64,000 nt of DNA. Source: Halopiger aswanensis. GTDB lineage: Archaea > Halobacteriota > Halobacteria > Halobacteriales > Natrialbaceae. This document shows positions 1-7,957 of the stretch, in pieces; within the stretch, counting starts at the first letter, position 1; each line of letters opens with the position of its first letter. Below the pieces are notes generated by a model. That model saw only the letters and a program-made list of their open reading frames with translations. It was not told the origin of the DNA and did not search any database. The translations under genes were made by a program, and so were the position numbers. The stretch is taken from NCBI RefSeq assembly GCF_003610195.1, contig NZ_RAPO01000003.1, positions 496,001 through 560,000 on the forward strand. Direction: 5' to 3'.

Positions 1-231
1 GAGCATCCGTACGGAGGTGCGCTCGCCCATGCTGACGATCTGGGCGCGGTCGGCTTCGTCGGTCTCGAAGGTGATGTCGTCGAGCAGGTCGTCCGTCGTC
101 GATCCCATCGCGCTGGCGACGACGGCGATCTCGTGGCCGTCCTCGACGGCGGCGGCGATCGAGTCCGCGGCGCGGTCGATTCGCTCGCCGCTGCCGAGAC
201 TGGTCCCGCCGAACTTGGCTACGACTCGCAT
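1..231 (-). CDS. Aspartate kinase, N-terminal part (runs off left edge)
   Basis: The reverse strand from an ATG at 231 reads MRVVAKFGGTSLGSGERI and continues open to the window edge. KFGGTS is the ATP/aspartate-binding signature at the start of aspartate kinases. The first 77 residues also contain the amino-acid-kinase stretch VEDGHEIAVVASAMG. Known role of the family: phosphorylation of aspartate, the first step towards lysine, threonine and methionine. Only the N-terminal third is visible, so the regulatory ACT domains cannot be judged. The partner threonine synthase is at 46.6-47.9 kb, unlinked. Confidence 0.9.
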   Translation of the reverse strand, partial: MRVVAKFGGTSLGSGERIDRAADSIAAAVEDGHEIAVVASAMGSTTDDLLDDITFETDEADRAQIVSMGERTSVRML

Positions 232-437
232 ACTGACACCTCGCACTTGTCCTGTGTTCGCATACCGGTGGCGTGGCTCATACACCGTCGTTACCAGACC
301 GAGCAGATAACTGTGTCCCATTGGCCGCATTTTTACCGGCGATGCCCCCGCTCCGGCGGTCTCGACCTGTCGATCGATTCACACTCACCCCCGTCGCGGG
401 CGGGATTTATGGTCGTGCGCATCAATACCACACGCTA

Positions 438-875
438 ATGAACGTACGGGACGCTCTCGAGGCCGACGCCGACGCGCTCGCGTCGATCGCCGACTCGCCG
501 ACCGACGTGATGCGCAACCTCGTCCACGACCGGACGGTCCGCGTCGCGGAGGACGGCACCACCGATCCGAACGCCGACGTCTCGAGTTCCCAATACGACG
601 GCTCGGACCCGGAGGATCTCCTCGGGTTCATCAGCTTCGACGCGCGCGAGGATACCGTCCACGTCACGCAACTCGACGGGACGACCGAGGCCTGCAAGCG
701 ACTCCTGGCCGAACCGGTCCGGTTCGCCGAACGCGAGTCGATGGCCGTCGAGGTGCTCGCGCCGCCGGATACGGACGTGATCGTCGACGCCGCGGAGGAA
801 CTGGGCTTCGAGCGCCGGGGGACCGGCCCGCGGTTCAACGGCTCGCGGACGATCCGGTTTCGACTGGAACCGTAG
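438..875 (+). CDS. GNAT-like N-acetyltransferase family protein
   Basis: Protein of 145 residues from an ATG at 438. It starts MNVRDALEADADALASIAD, the usual beta1-alpha1 opening of GNAT folds, has a central beta strand pair (LLGFISFDAREDTVHVTQLDG), and ends AAEELGFERRGTGPRFNG, like the GF.....G tail of acetyltransferases. The classical R/Q-x-x-G-x-G/A acetyl-CoA loop is not clear, so the fold assignment rests on overall layout and is an inference. An upstream reading frame reaches back to 273, but the ATG at 438 fits the start of the fold. The substrate is unknown. Confidence 0.65.
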   Translation: MNVRDALEADADALASIADSPTDVMRNLVHDRTVRVAEDGTTDPNADVSSSQYDGSDPEDLLGFISFDAREDTVHVTQLDGTTEACKRLLAEPVRFAERESMAVEVLAPPDTDVIVDAAEELGFERRGTGPRFNGSRTIRFRLEP

Positions 876-955
876 CTGTCACAATCGCCGTCGTGTAACC
901 GAAAACCGACCGGCGATGAACAGCTACATACCGTCTGACTGACTATTTATTCATA

Positions 956-1573
956 ATGAGTGACACGGATCTCTTCGCGGCTGCGACCGACGATACGCAC
1001 GCACAGATGATGCAAGCGACCTACGAAGCGCTGCGGAAACACGGCTACTCCGAACTAACGATCCAGCGCATCGGCGACGAGTTTCCCAAGAGCAAGTCGC
1101 TGATCTACCAGCACTACGACAGCAAGGACGAACTGCTCGTCGCCTTCCTCGAGTACCTCCTCGAGCAGTTCGAGGCGGATCTGCCGATCGGCGACGACTT
1201 CGAGAACGCCAAAGAACACCTCGAGATGCTCATCGAGTACGCCCTCCCGAACGAGTTCGGCGACGATCACCTCGATTTCGCGAGGGCCGTCGAAGCGCTG
1301 CGCGGGCAAGCGCCCCACGACGAGGCTTATCAGGAGCAGTTCGCCGCAACCGATGCGTTCTACCGGCGCCTCACCGCCGACGTCATTCGGGTCGGGATCG
1401 AGCAGGGTGTCTTCCGCGACGTCGATCCCGAGCAGACGGCTGCGTTTATCGTCGCAAGCGTCCACGGCGCACGAAATCAGCGCGTGACCGCCGACACGGC
1501 GGCTCCGGTCCGCGCCGCGCGCCGGGAACTCGAGCAGTACATTCGGACGCGACTGGTCGCCGACGACCAGTGA
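956..1573 (+). CDS. TetR/AcrR family transcriptional regulator
   Basis: Protein of 205 residues. The N-terminal DNA-binding domain (about residues 15-60) shows the TetR helix-turn-helix pattern: ATYEALRKHGYSELTIQRIGDEF, then KSKSLIYQHYDSKDELL. The C-terminal helical domain (65-200) would bind a ligand and dimerise. TetR proteins usually repress an adjacent gene or themselves; no efflux pump adjoins here, so the target is unknown. A TACATA element about 28 bases upstream of the ATG fits a leaderless transcript. It converges on the next gene, which ends 22 bases away on the other strand. Confidence 0.9.
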   Translation: MSDTDLFAAATDDTHAQMMQATYEALRKHGYSELTIQRIGDEFPKSKSLIYQHYDSKDELLVAFLEYLLEQFEADLPIGDDFENAKEHLEMLIEYALPNEFGDDHLDFARAVEALRGQAPHDEAYQEQFAATDAFYRRLTADVIRVGIEQGVFRDVDPEQTAAFIVASVHGARNQRVTADTAAPVRAARRELEQYIRTRLVADDQ

Positions 1574-1594
1574 CCCGGACAGGAGGCGGGTAAC

Positions 1595-2347
1595 TCAGAG
1601 CTTGTGCCGAAACGCCCGCAACGCGTTCTCTCCCGTCTCCGTCAGCGAGACCTGCTTCGTGCGGCCGACGGACTCGACCTCGATGTAACCGACCTCGAGC
1701 AGCGGCTCGACGATCCGGTTGTTCAGCAGGGCGAACTTCGCCTTCTCGTTTGCGGGATCGGACTTAGTCATGAACTCGAGGGACTCCTCCTCCGCGAAGT
1801 CGATAAGGTCGCTCTTTTTCGGCGTGTAGACCGCGGTATCGGCGCCGTCGATGTAGTTCAGGATTCGGACCTGATCCGTCGACGGCGTCTCGAGCGGGTA
1901 GGAGGGAAGCTGTTCGGCCATCGCCATCCCCTCGGTGCGGGGCCGCTCGTCGACCGGATGGGCGCGGGATTTCGGGTGGACGTAGTAGCCGCTCGCATCG
2001 GTCGCCATACACGCCAGTGCAGCACCGATGTCCGCCAATTTCGGACCGCTCGAGACGTTGACGCGGACGATATCGTCCTCGTAGTCGGCGGCGATCGTCG
2101 TGATCTCCCCGAGGACGTCGTACATGTCGCCGAAATCGGTGTCGCGGACGTGGACGGTGACGCCGTGGCTGGAGAGGTCCTCGACGAGCGACTCGTGATA
2201 GGACGCCTCGGCCGCGTCGTCGTCGGCGAGCAGGTAGAGGATATCGGCGCCGTACTCGAGAACGGGGGCTTTGATCCGATCGAACTCGAATCCCAGCGGC
2301 GCGATGTGGACTTCGACGATCGATCGGAGTTCCGTCTCTCCTGTCAT
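1595..2347 (-). CDS. HFX_2341/DUF6293-type regulator with CARF-like N-terminal domain
   Basis: Protein of 250 residues. Residues 1-150 form a Rossmann-like alpha/beta domain with an early HIAPLGFEFDRI segment, a central DADDAAEAS region and VRVNVSSGPKLADIGAALA, which resembles the nucleotide-binding loops of CARF/Csa3-type sensor domains. Residues 165-250 look like a winged helix (VRILNYIDG..., then KFALLNNRIVEPLLEVGYIE and VSLTETGENALRAF). I recall this as the haloarchaeal DUF6293 (HFX_2341) family; the ligand is unknown. No CRISPR genes are near. It is divergent from the HTH gene at 2444, across an A+T-rich 96-base promoter region that contains a perfect palindrome. Confidence 0.75.
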   Translation of the reverse strand: MTGETELRSIVEVHIAPLGFEFDRIKAPVLEYGADILYLLADDDAAEASYHESLVEDLSSHGVTVHVRDTDFGDMYDVLGEITTIAADYEDDIVRVNVSSGPKLADIGAALACMATDASGYYVHPKSRAHPVDERPRTEGMAMAEQLPSYPLETPSTDQVRILNYIDGADTAVYTPKKSDLIDFAEEESLEFMTKSDPANEKAKFALLNNRIVEPLLEVGYIEVESVGRTKQVSLTETGENALRAFRHKL

Positions 2348-2369
2348 TGTAGATAGTATTAGTAGTAAG

Positions 2370-2386
2370 GATACTATAGTAGTATC
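2370..2386. promoter_or_regulatory. Perfect palindrome in divergent promoter region (candidate operator)
   Basis: GATACTA-TAG-TAGTATC is a 7-base perfect inverted repeat around three bases. It lies between two divergently transcribed regulator genes (starts at 2347 minus and 2444 plus), in a stretch unusually rich in TAGTA for this G+C-rich DNA. An A/T element GAATATATC at 2416-2424 is about 24 bases from the ATG at 2444 and could be its TATA box. Operator function is inferred from symmetry and position only. Confidence 0.5.
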
Positions 2387-2443
2387 GGTTGTATGTATAG
2401 TAACAGGATAGACCTGAATATATCCCGCCGTATAGACGTAGAT

Positions 2444-2785
2444 ATGTCACAGCGACAACAGCGCCGACGGGAGAGCGAGCACGGACTCGAAATCGACGCG
2501 GCGCTCGCGCTGCTGGGGGACGACTACGCCCAGGAGATCCTCGCGGTCCTCATCGAGGACCCCGCGACGGCCAAGGAGCTCACGGAGCGGTGTCCCGGCT
2601 CGCGCGTGACGATCTATCGGCGGCTGAACCGCCTCGAGGAGGCGGGGCTCGTCGAGACCGAGATCCGGATCCGCAGCGACGGAAACCACTGCGAGCGGTA
2701 TCGGCTCGCGGTCGACGAGATCACCGTCTCGATCACCGAAGAGGGGTTCGAGGCCGAACTGCGGCCGTCGTCGGACGGGGAATAA
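2444..2785 (+). CDS. Winged helix-turn-helix (ArsR-like) transcriptional regulator
   Basis: Protein of 113 residues from the ATG at 2444 (MSQRQQRRRES). Residues 15-90 are a typical wHTH: ALALLGDDYAQEILAVLIED, then ATAKELTERC, the recognition helix SRVTIYRRLNRLEEAGLV, and a wing with NHCERYRLAV. The frame stays open upstream to 2393, but that stretch is A+T-rich promoter sequence, and a TATA-like element sits about 24 bases before the chosen ATG. No sensor domain is visible. It is divergent from the DUF6293-type regulator and its 3' end faces the DP1 gene. Confidence 0.85.
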   Translation: MSQRQQRRRESEHGLEIDAALALLGDDYAQEILAVLIEDPATAKELTERCPGSRVTIYRRLNRLEEAGLVETEIRIRSDGNHCERYRLAVDEITVSITEEGFEAELRPSSDGE

Positions 2786-2800
2786 GAGAAAGCGGAGGAG

Positions 2801-4363
2801 TCAACTGAACTTCTGGACCGTGACGTCGAGCGTGTCGAGGTCGACGATCGGCGCGTACCCCGCGTCGGGGTCGATGTTGACGCTCTTCTGGAAGTCAGTC
2901 TGGGCCTGCCAGCAGCCGGAGTTGATCGCGAGCACGTTGTGGTACTTGCCGAACCCGAGTTTGTGGACGTGGCCGGTGTGGAAGATGTCGGGCACCTCGT
3001 CGATGACCAGGTAATCCTTCTCTTCGGGTGCAAGTCGGGTGTGGCCCCCGAACTGCGGGGCGACGTGGCGCTTCTTTAAGAGCTGGTACATCGCCTTGTG
3101 GGGATCGTCGTAGCTGGCCTTCTCCTCGGGGAGTTCCGCGATCACCTCGTCCAGCGAGACGCCGTGGTACATCAGCACGGAGACGCCCTCGACGGTCACC
3201 GTCGACGGGTTGCTCACGATCTCCGGATCGTGGGCCGACATGATCTCCCGGAGTTCCTCGTCGAAGCCGGGTTGGGGTTCCGCGAGGCGAACCGCGTCGT
3301 GGTTCCCCGGAATCATGACGATCTCGAGATCGCCGGGTACCTTCTTCAGGTGTTCGCTGAAGGCCTCGTACTGCTCGTAGATGTCGATGATGTCGAGTTC
3401 CTCGTCCTGGTCGGGGTAGACGCCGACGCCCTCGACCATGTCGCCGCCGATCAGGAGGTACTCGACGTGCTGGGCCTGTTCCGTGTGGAGCCAGTCGGCG
3501 AAGCGGTCCCAGGCGTCTGCCATGAACTCCTCGCTGCCGACGTGGACGTCGCTGATCAGCGCCGCCTGGACGTGGCGGTCTGCCGTCGACGGCTCGTAGG
3601 TCCGGGGGACGTCGGGGAAGTACATCGAGTCGACGAAGGCGATCCCCGAATCGTCCGCGAGGGTACCCTCCATCGCCAGCGCCTCGTCGCAGAGCAGTTC
3701 GTCGACCAGATCGACGTAGTCGCGATCCTTCATCACCAGCCACGGGAAGGTCCCCGTGGCGTCCTCGAGTTCGATCAGCCAGTGGCCGCTGGCGGTCGAC
3801 CGGATGTCGTTGACCAGCCCGACCATCGCGACCTCGCTGCCGCCGGGCATGTCCTGGATGGCCGTGGCCGGCCGGTGGTTGACGCGCCCGCGGAGCTTCG
3901 ATCCGAGGCGCTCGAGCCGGTCACGGAACACGGAGACGAAGTCCTCGTACTCACCCGTTCCGGTACTCTGGCCGGTCATATCGCCCTCGATCTCGAGCGA
4001 ACGGAGGTCGGGATCGACGGTCCGCTCGATTGGTTCCGACCCCTCCGTTTCAACTGGAGAGTGGGTTGCCGAATCGCCCGACACGGGTGCGTCGGTTCCA
4101 GTTGAAACGGAGGGGGTAGGCTCCCCGCGAGCGTCGATCGATTCGGTCGTCGGAGACGGCGTCGAACTCGAGACCGCGTTTACCGCCGCCTCGACGTGCT
4201 CGCTGCGAACGACCAGGGCGTCGTCGGGAATCTCGTCGAGAAGGTGCTCGAGCACCGCGTCGGGATCGTCCGCGGCCGCGAGTTGCGTGACCGCCTCGCG
4301 TTCGGCGTTGTAGCCGCGACTGGTGAGTTCGCTGACGATCCGGGCGTGGCCCTCGAGCGGCAC
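2801..4363 (-). CDS. polB: DNA polymerase D small subunit (DP1), proofreading exonuclease
   Basis: Protein of 520 residues. PolD DP1 carries the Mre11-like 3'-5' exonuclease of the euryarchaeal replicative polymerase and pairs with DP2. The motifs are in order: SDVHVGSEEF (residues 271-280), GGDMVEG, IPGNHDAV, HTGHVHK near the C-terminus, with an OB-like domain before them (about 175-250). Residues 65-125 are a low-complexity linker in which two copies of an ORB-like DNA element encode SPVETEG (102-108) and SVSTGT (85-90). No intein is present. The start is GTG at 4363, with TTTTTAT about 26 bases upstream (4386-4392). DP2 is not in the window. Confidence 0.96.
   Translation of the reverse strand: MPLEGHARIVSELTSRGYNAEREAVTQLAAADDPDAVLEHLLDEIPDDALVVRSEHVEAAVNAVSSSTPSPTTESIDARGEPTPSVSTGTDAPVSGDSATHSPVETEGSEPIERTVDPDLRSLEIEGDMTGQSTGTGEYEDFVSVFRDRLERLGSKLRGRVNHRPATAIQDMPGGSEVAMVGLVNDIRSTASGHWLIELEDATGTFPWLVMKDRDYVDLVDELLCDEALAMEGTLADDSGIAFVDSMYFPDVPRTYEPSTADRHVQAALISDVHVGSEEFMADAWDRFADWLHTEQAQHVEYLLIGGDMVEGVGVYPDQDEELDIIDIYEQYEAFSEHLKKVPGDLEIVMIPGNHDAVRLAEPQPGFDEELREIMSAHDPEIVSNPSTVTVEGVSVLMYHGVSLDEVIAELPEEKASYDDPHKAMYQLLKKRHVAPQFGGHTRLAPEEKDYLVIDEVPDIFHTGHVHKLGFGKYHNVLAINSGCWQAQTDFQKSVNIDPDAGYAPIVDLDTLDVTVQKFS
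4039..4060 (-). repeat. ORB-like element inside DP1 gene (left arm)
   Basis: The sequence contains CCCCTCCGTTTCAACTGGA (4040-4058). Its complement TCCAGTTGAAACGGAGGGG matches the archaeal origin-recognition-box core (TCCA..TGAAAC followed by a G run). It forms a 19-base perfect inverted repeat with 4097-4115, across 38 bases. It lies in the coding sequence of the DP1 linker (residues about 102-109). Confidence 0.75.
4094..4118 (+). repeat. ORB-like element inside DP1 gene (right arm)
   Basis: TTCCAGTTGAAACGGAGGGG with an extra G and T reads on the plus strand. It is the inverted partner of the element at 4039-4060 and matches the ORB core of the elements in the origin region 4 kb away. Its G run points away from its partner, as in the outward-facing pair at the origin. 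It encodes TPSVSTGT of DP1 on the reverse strand. Confidence 0.75.
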
Positions 4364-4385
4364 ACGACTCGCATTCGCGACGGGG

Positions 4386-4392
4386 ATAAAAA
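4386..4392 (-). promoter_or_regulatory. TATA box of the DP1 gene
   Basis: Read on the minus strand this is TTTTTAT, centred about 26 bases upstream of the GTG at 4363. That spacing fits an archaeal TATA element driving a leaderless mRNA and supports the GTG as the true start. Confidence 0.6.
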
Positions 4393-4539
4393 GGATAGCG
4401 GAACGCCCGGAGTGGCCGAGTCACTCACAGTCACGGACGCTGGCGATCGATCCGTCGCGATCGCGAGCCGCGACGGTCGATCCGCAACGAGCCGACTCGA
4501 GCAGAAGGTTGATTTCCGATCCCAGCAAAACCCCGACCA

Positions 4540-5493
4540 ATGAGCGGTCCCGACCCGGGTAGTTCCGACGACGAGCGAACCGACGGCGGTAGCGGTCCTC
4601 GCCGCGGCTCGAGCGACCAGAACGGTCGGTCGCCCGACGCACCGGCCGCAGGCGGGGACGAGTCCGGCGCCGACGTCACCATCGAGGACGACGGCATCGT
4701 CCGCTGGTTTCTGCGCACCGACGAGGAAACGATCGTGCTCGCGCGAGACGTCGTGAGCAGCGTCGCCATCGTCGCCGTCATCGGACTCCTGCTGTTCGCG
4801 GTCAGCGGCATCTGGCCGCCGCTGGTCGCCGTCGAGAGCGAGAGCATGGTCCCGAATATGCAGAAGGGTGATCTGATCTTCATCACCGATTCCGATCGGT
4901 TCGTCGGCGACAACCCGGTCGAGGGAACCGGCGTCGTCACGCTCGAGCGGGCCCAGGAAACCGGCTACGAGAAGTTCAACCGACCCGGTGATGTCATCAT
5001 CTTCAAACCAGACGGCAGCGAGTACGAGACGCCGGTGATACACCGCGCGCACTTCTGGGTCGAGGAGGGCGAGAACTGGGTCGACACCAAGGCCGACGAA
5101 GAGATCACCGGCGGGGTAACCTGCGAGCAGGTGCGGACCTGCCCCGCGCCCCACGACGGCTTCGTCACGAAGGGCGACAACAACGACGGCTACGACCAGT
5201 TCGGCAATAGCGTCAGTACCGTCGTCAAGCCCGAGTGGGTCACCGGGAAGGCGACGTTCCGGGTCCCGTGGCTCGGCCACATCCGGCTGGCGTTCGATAA
5301 GCTGTTCAGCGGGACAATCGCGCCGTCGCCGACGGTCTGGGACGCGGGACTGGACCCCGCCTCGCCGCAGCTCACCAGTGGACCGAACGGACCGACTGCC
5401 GTCGACGGAGTCAGCGCCGGCGCTGGCGTCGGCGCGGGAACCGGAATCGCAGCCGGGACCGCCGCGGCCGCGATCGGTCGCTCTCGTCGGTAA
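4540..5493 (+). CDS. sec11: Type I signal peptidase, archaeal Sec11-like (S26B)
   Basis: Protein of 317 residues that cleaves Sec signal peptides at the outer face of the membrane. After an acidic cytoplasmic N-terminus (1-70) come one membrane helix (about residues 72-98), the catalytic serine motif SESMVPNMQKGDLIF, the GDVIIFKP...TPVIHRAHF motif in which histidine replaces the bacterial lysine, and the aspartate motif TKGDNNDGYDQ. The C-terminus has a glycine/alanine-rich hydrophobic segment (VSAGAGVGAGTGIAAGTAAA) ending GRSRR, a possible second membrane anchor. It is divergent from DP1, with 176 bases between starts. Confidence 0.93.
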   Translation: MSGPDPGSSDDERTDGGSGPRRGSSDQNGRSPDAPAAGGDESGADVTIEDDGIVRWFLRTDEETIVLARDVVSSVAIVAVIGLLLFAVSGIWPPLVAVESESMVPNMQKGDLIFITDSDRFVGDNPVEGTGVVTLERAQETGYEKFNRPGDVIIFKPDGSEYETPVIHRAHFWVEEGENWVDTKADEEITGGVTCEQVRTCPAPHDGFVTKGDNNDGYDQFGNSVSTVVKPEWVTGKATFRVPWLGHIRLAFDKLFSGTIAPSPTVWDAGLDPASPQLTSGPNGPTAVDGVSAGAGVGAGTGIAAGTAAAAIGRSRR

Positions 5494-5634
5494 CAGTCCG
5501 TCGAGTCTCGTTCGCCCTGCGTTGCCCACTCCTTCTACTCGAACGGATCCGAACGGATCGCGAGAGAACTCGATACTCGAGCGGCAAACGAATTCCTCGA
5601 GAGGCAACAGATACGTCGAGAGAGACGGCTCCGA

Positions 5635-6102
5635 TCAGTCGTCACTCGAGCCGTCCGTCGTCACCTCGAGCCGCAGCGAGTCGCCGTCGTGGAGTTCGGT
5701 CTCGGTCGGGTCGACGTCCTCCCCGTTGACGGCGAACGCGATGTCGGTCCCGTCGTCGCGTCCGTCGTAGACCGTCCCGTCGACGGTGACGACGTGGTTT
5801 CCGTCCGCTCGTTCGTAGGCGAAGTGGGGGAGGAGATCGATCCCTTCCGCGAACGTCACCCGGTCCCCCTCCATGTACCAGTGTTCGTGGCCCTCGTGGA
5901 GGTGAAAATCCATGGACGAGTTGTCGGCGTTCTCGGCCTGAAACCGGGGCGCCTCGAGATCGATCGGCTCGCCGTCAACGGTGACTTCGATGGTGCCGCG
6001 CTCGTAGTCGTGCTCCTGAGAGCCGATCACGTCGGAGAGACAGCCGGCAAGCGAGCCGAGGCCGACCGCCCCGGTCGCGGCGAGGACCGCTCGTCGGTTC
6101 AT
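5635..6102 (-). CDS. Tat-exported lipoprotein of unknown function
   Basis: Protein of 155 residues. The N-terminus MNRRAVLAATGAVGLGSLAGC has twin arginines, a hydrophobic core and the lipobox LAGC, so it should be exported by Tat and lipid-anchored at Cys21. The mature part is acidic. It has a histidine-rich stretch (DFHLHEGHEHWYMEG) and a repeated VTVDGxxxD pattern (EVTVDGEPID, VTVDGTVYD), suggesting a small beta-sandwich that might bind metal. The metal idea is inference; I do not recognise the family further. Confidence 0.75.
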   Translation of the reverse strand: MNRRAVLAATGAVGLGSLAGCLSDVIGSQEHDYERGTIEVTVDGEPIDLEAPRFQAENADNSSMDFHLHEGHEHWYMEGDRVTFAEGIDLLPHFAYERADGNHVVTVDGTVYDGRDDGTDIAFAVNGEDVDPTETELHDGDSLRLEVTTDGSSDD

Positions 6103-6252
6103 GTCCGAGCGAAGACAGGCCTCGTATATCCGTCCTTCGTTGGTTCCGAGCGGCTCGCAACGATCACACGCCGGACAAGGAAAACGAAAACGAGCACGAC
6201 TCGATCCGGCGCCGATCCGAGCGTGACTCTCGAGGCGGTGGGGAGCAAGCAG

Positions 6253-7944
6253 TCAGTTCTCGAACCGCGCCTGGACGAACGGCTGGATGTCGTCGATATC
6301 GGAGAGGCGAGAGTCCGAAAGCAGGACGGCTTCGGTCTCCTCGAGCGGCACCGAGAGGCTGATCTCCTTCGTGCGGCCGTAGCGGCCCTTCGAGACGACG
6401 ACGGCGTTGACGATCCCGAGCATGTCGAGTTCGCTGATGAGGTCCGTCACCCGGCGCTGGGTGAGCACGTCGGCGTCGATCTCCTCGCAGAGGCGCTTGT
6501 AGATGTTGAACACCTCGCCGGTGTTGATGCTGTGGACGCCGTTTTTCTCGAGCAGGATGATCGCGAAGAGGACGAGTTTCGACTGCGTGGGGAGCGTGCG
6601 GACGACCTCGACGACCCGATCGAGTTCGATCTTGTCCTGAGCCTGCCGGACGTGCTCCTCGACGATCGTCTCGGCCTGGGAGCGCTCGGCGAGTTCGCCC
6701 GCGGTCCGCAGGAGATCGAGCGCGCGGCGCGCGTCGCCGTGTTCCTGGGCCGCGAACGCGGCACAGAGGGGGATCACGTCCTCGGAGAGTGCGCCGTCCT
6801 TGAACGCGACGTCCGAGCGGTGCTCCAAGATGTCCCGCAACTGGTTCGCGTCGTAGGGTGGAAAGACGATCTCCTCCTCACCCAGCGAGGACTTGACCCG
6901 GGGATCGAGGAAGTCGGTGAACTTCAGGTCGTTCGAGATGCCGATGATCGAGACCCGGGAGTTCTCGAGTTCGGAGTTCATCCGCGAGAGGTTATAGAGG
7001 GTGTCGTCGCCGCTTTTCTCGACGAGTTTGTCGATCTCGTCTAACATGATGACGACCACCCGCTCGTCGTAATCGACGGCGTCGAAGAAGACGTTGTAGA
7101 CGCGGTCGGTCGGCCAGCCGGTCATCGGGACGTCCTCGAACGAGTCCTTGTCCTCCTCGAGCGAGTCGATTCGGTCCTCGATCTCGGTTACGGAGTCGAA
7201 CGGAGTCGATGCGAGGGGGTGAGACGGTTCGGCGTCGCCATCGGCCGTGGCACCGGACTCTCCCGCGGTGTCGCCATCCGAATACCCCTCCGTTTCAACT
7301 GGAAATTCGCTTGACGTGTCACGATTATCGTCTCCAGTCGAAACGTCGGATTCAGATGCGTCGGCGAATTCGTCCGGATAGTCGAAATGCTCCGACCCAT
7401 CGGCGGACGGGGCCGCTCCGTCCTCGTACTCCTCGACGGCCTCGAGCAGGTCCTCGAGCGAGTCGATTCGTTCGTCGATCCGCTCTTTGTTCTTCTCGAT
7501 GAATTTGTTCGCGAGTTGCGCGAGCACGCGATACTGCGTGTCCGTTACCTCGCAGTTGATGTACTCGACGTCGCAGGGGACGCTGTACTTCTGGGAGGTG
7601 CTCTCGAGTTCCTTGCTGACGAACTTCGCGCTGGCGGTCTTGCCGGTTCCCGTTTTGCCGTAGATGAGGATGTTAGACGGCGTCTCGCCACGAAGTGCGG
7701 CGACCAGGATCGTCGCCATCTTGTTGATCTGGTCGCTCCGGTGGGGGAGTTCGTGGGGCGTGTAGGACGGTCGAAGGACCTCCTTGTTCTCGAAGATCGG
7801 TTCGCCGCTCAGCAGGTCGTCGAACAGCCCCTGTTTGGGTTCGTCGTCGCCGAGCTCGGTATCGCCGAAGTCCGTCGAAAACCCGTGCGTATCGTCGCCC
7901 TCGACGTCGTTCGAGCCCGTGAATTCAGTATCGTCATCTGACAT
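6253..7944 (-). CDS. orc1: Orc1/Cdc6 replication initiator
   Basis: Protein of 563 residues that binds ORB elements and loads MCM at the origin. The AAA+ domain shows Walker A GKTGTGKTAS, Walker B VVIMLDEIDKL, sensor 1 IIGISNDLKF and sensor 2 HGDARRALDLLRTAGELAE; the C-terminal winged helix follows (LVLFAIILLEKNG...). An acidic insertion of about 80 residues (170-250, with FPVETEGY at 214-221) is longer than in most Orc1 proteins and carries an ORB-like DNA element. The ATG at 7944 is preferred over the GTG at 7959, which overlaps an ORB. It sits beside the origin and is divergent from oapA, as at known haloarchaeal oriC1 loci. Confidence 0.96.
   Translation of the reverse strand: MSDDDTEFTGSNDVEGDDTHGFSTDFGDTELGDDEPKQGLFDDLLSGEPIFENKEVLRPSYTPHELPHRSDQINKMATILVAALRGETPSNILIYGKTGTGKTASAKFVSKELESTSQKYSVPCDVEYINCEVTDTQYRVLAQLANKFIEKNKERIDERIDSLEDLLEAVEEYEDGAAPSADGSEHFDYPDEFADASESDVSTGDDNRDTSSEFPVETEGYSDGDTAGESGATADGDAEPSHPLASTPFDSVTEIEDRIDSLEEDKDSFEDVPMTGWPTDRVYNVFFDAVDYDERVVVIMLDEIDKLVEKSGDDTLYNLSRMNSELENSRVSIIGISNDLKFTDFLDPRVKSSLGEEEIVFPPYDANQLRDILEHRSDVAFKDGALSEDVIPLCAAFAAQEHGDARRALDLLRTAGELAERSQAETIVEEHVRQAQDKIELDRVVEVVRTLPTQSKLVLFAIILLEKNGVHSINTGEVFNIYKRLCEEIDADVLTQRRVTDLISELDMLGIVNAVVVSKGRYGRTKEISLSVPLEETEAVLLSDSRLSDIDDIQPFVQARFEN
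7284..7305 (-). repeat. ORB-like element inside orc1 coding sequence
   Basis: ACCCCTCCGTTTCAACTGGA at 7284-7303 is the same sequence as the left arm in DP1. It encodes FPVETEG in the acidic insertion of Orc1. A weaker relative, CTCCAGTCGAAACG at 7332-7345, lies 26 bases to the right in opposite orientation but lacks the G run. Confidence 0.7.
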
Positions 7945-7957
7945 CCGTCGTACAGTC

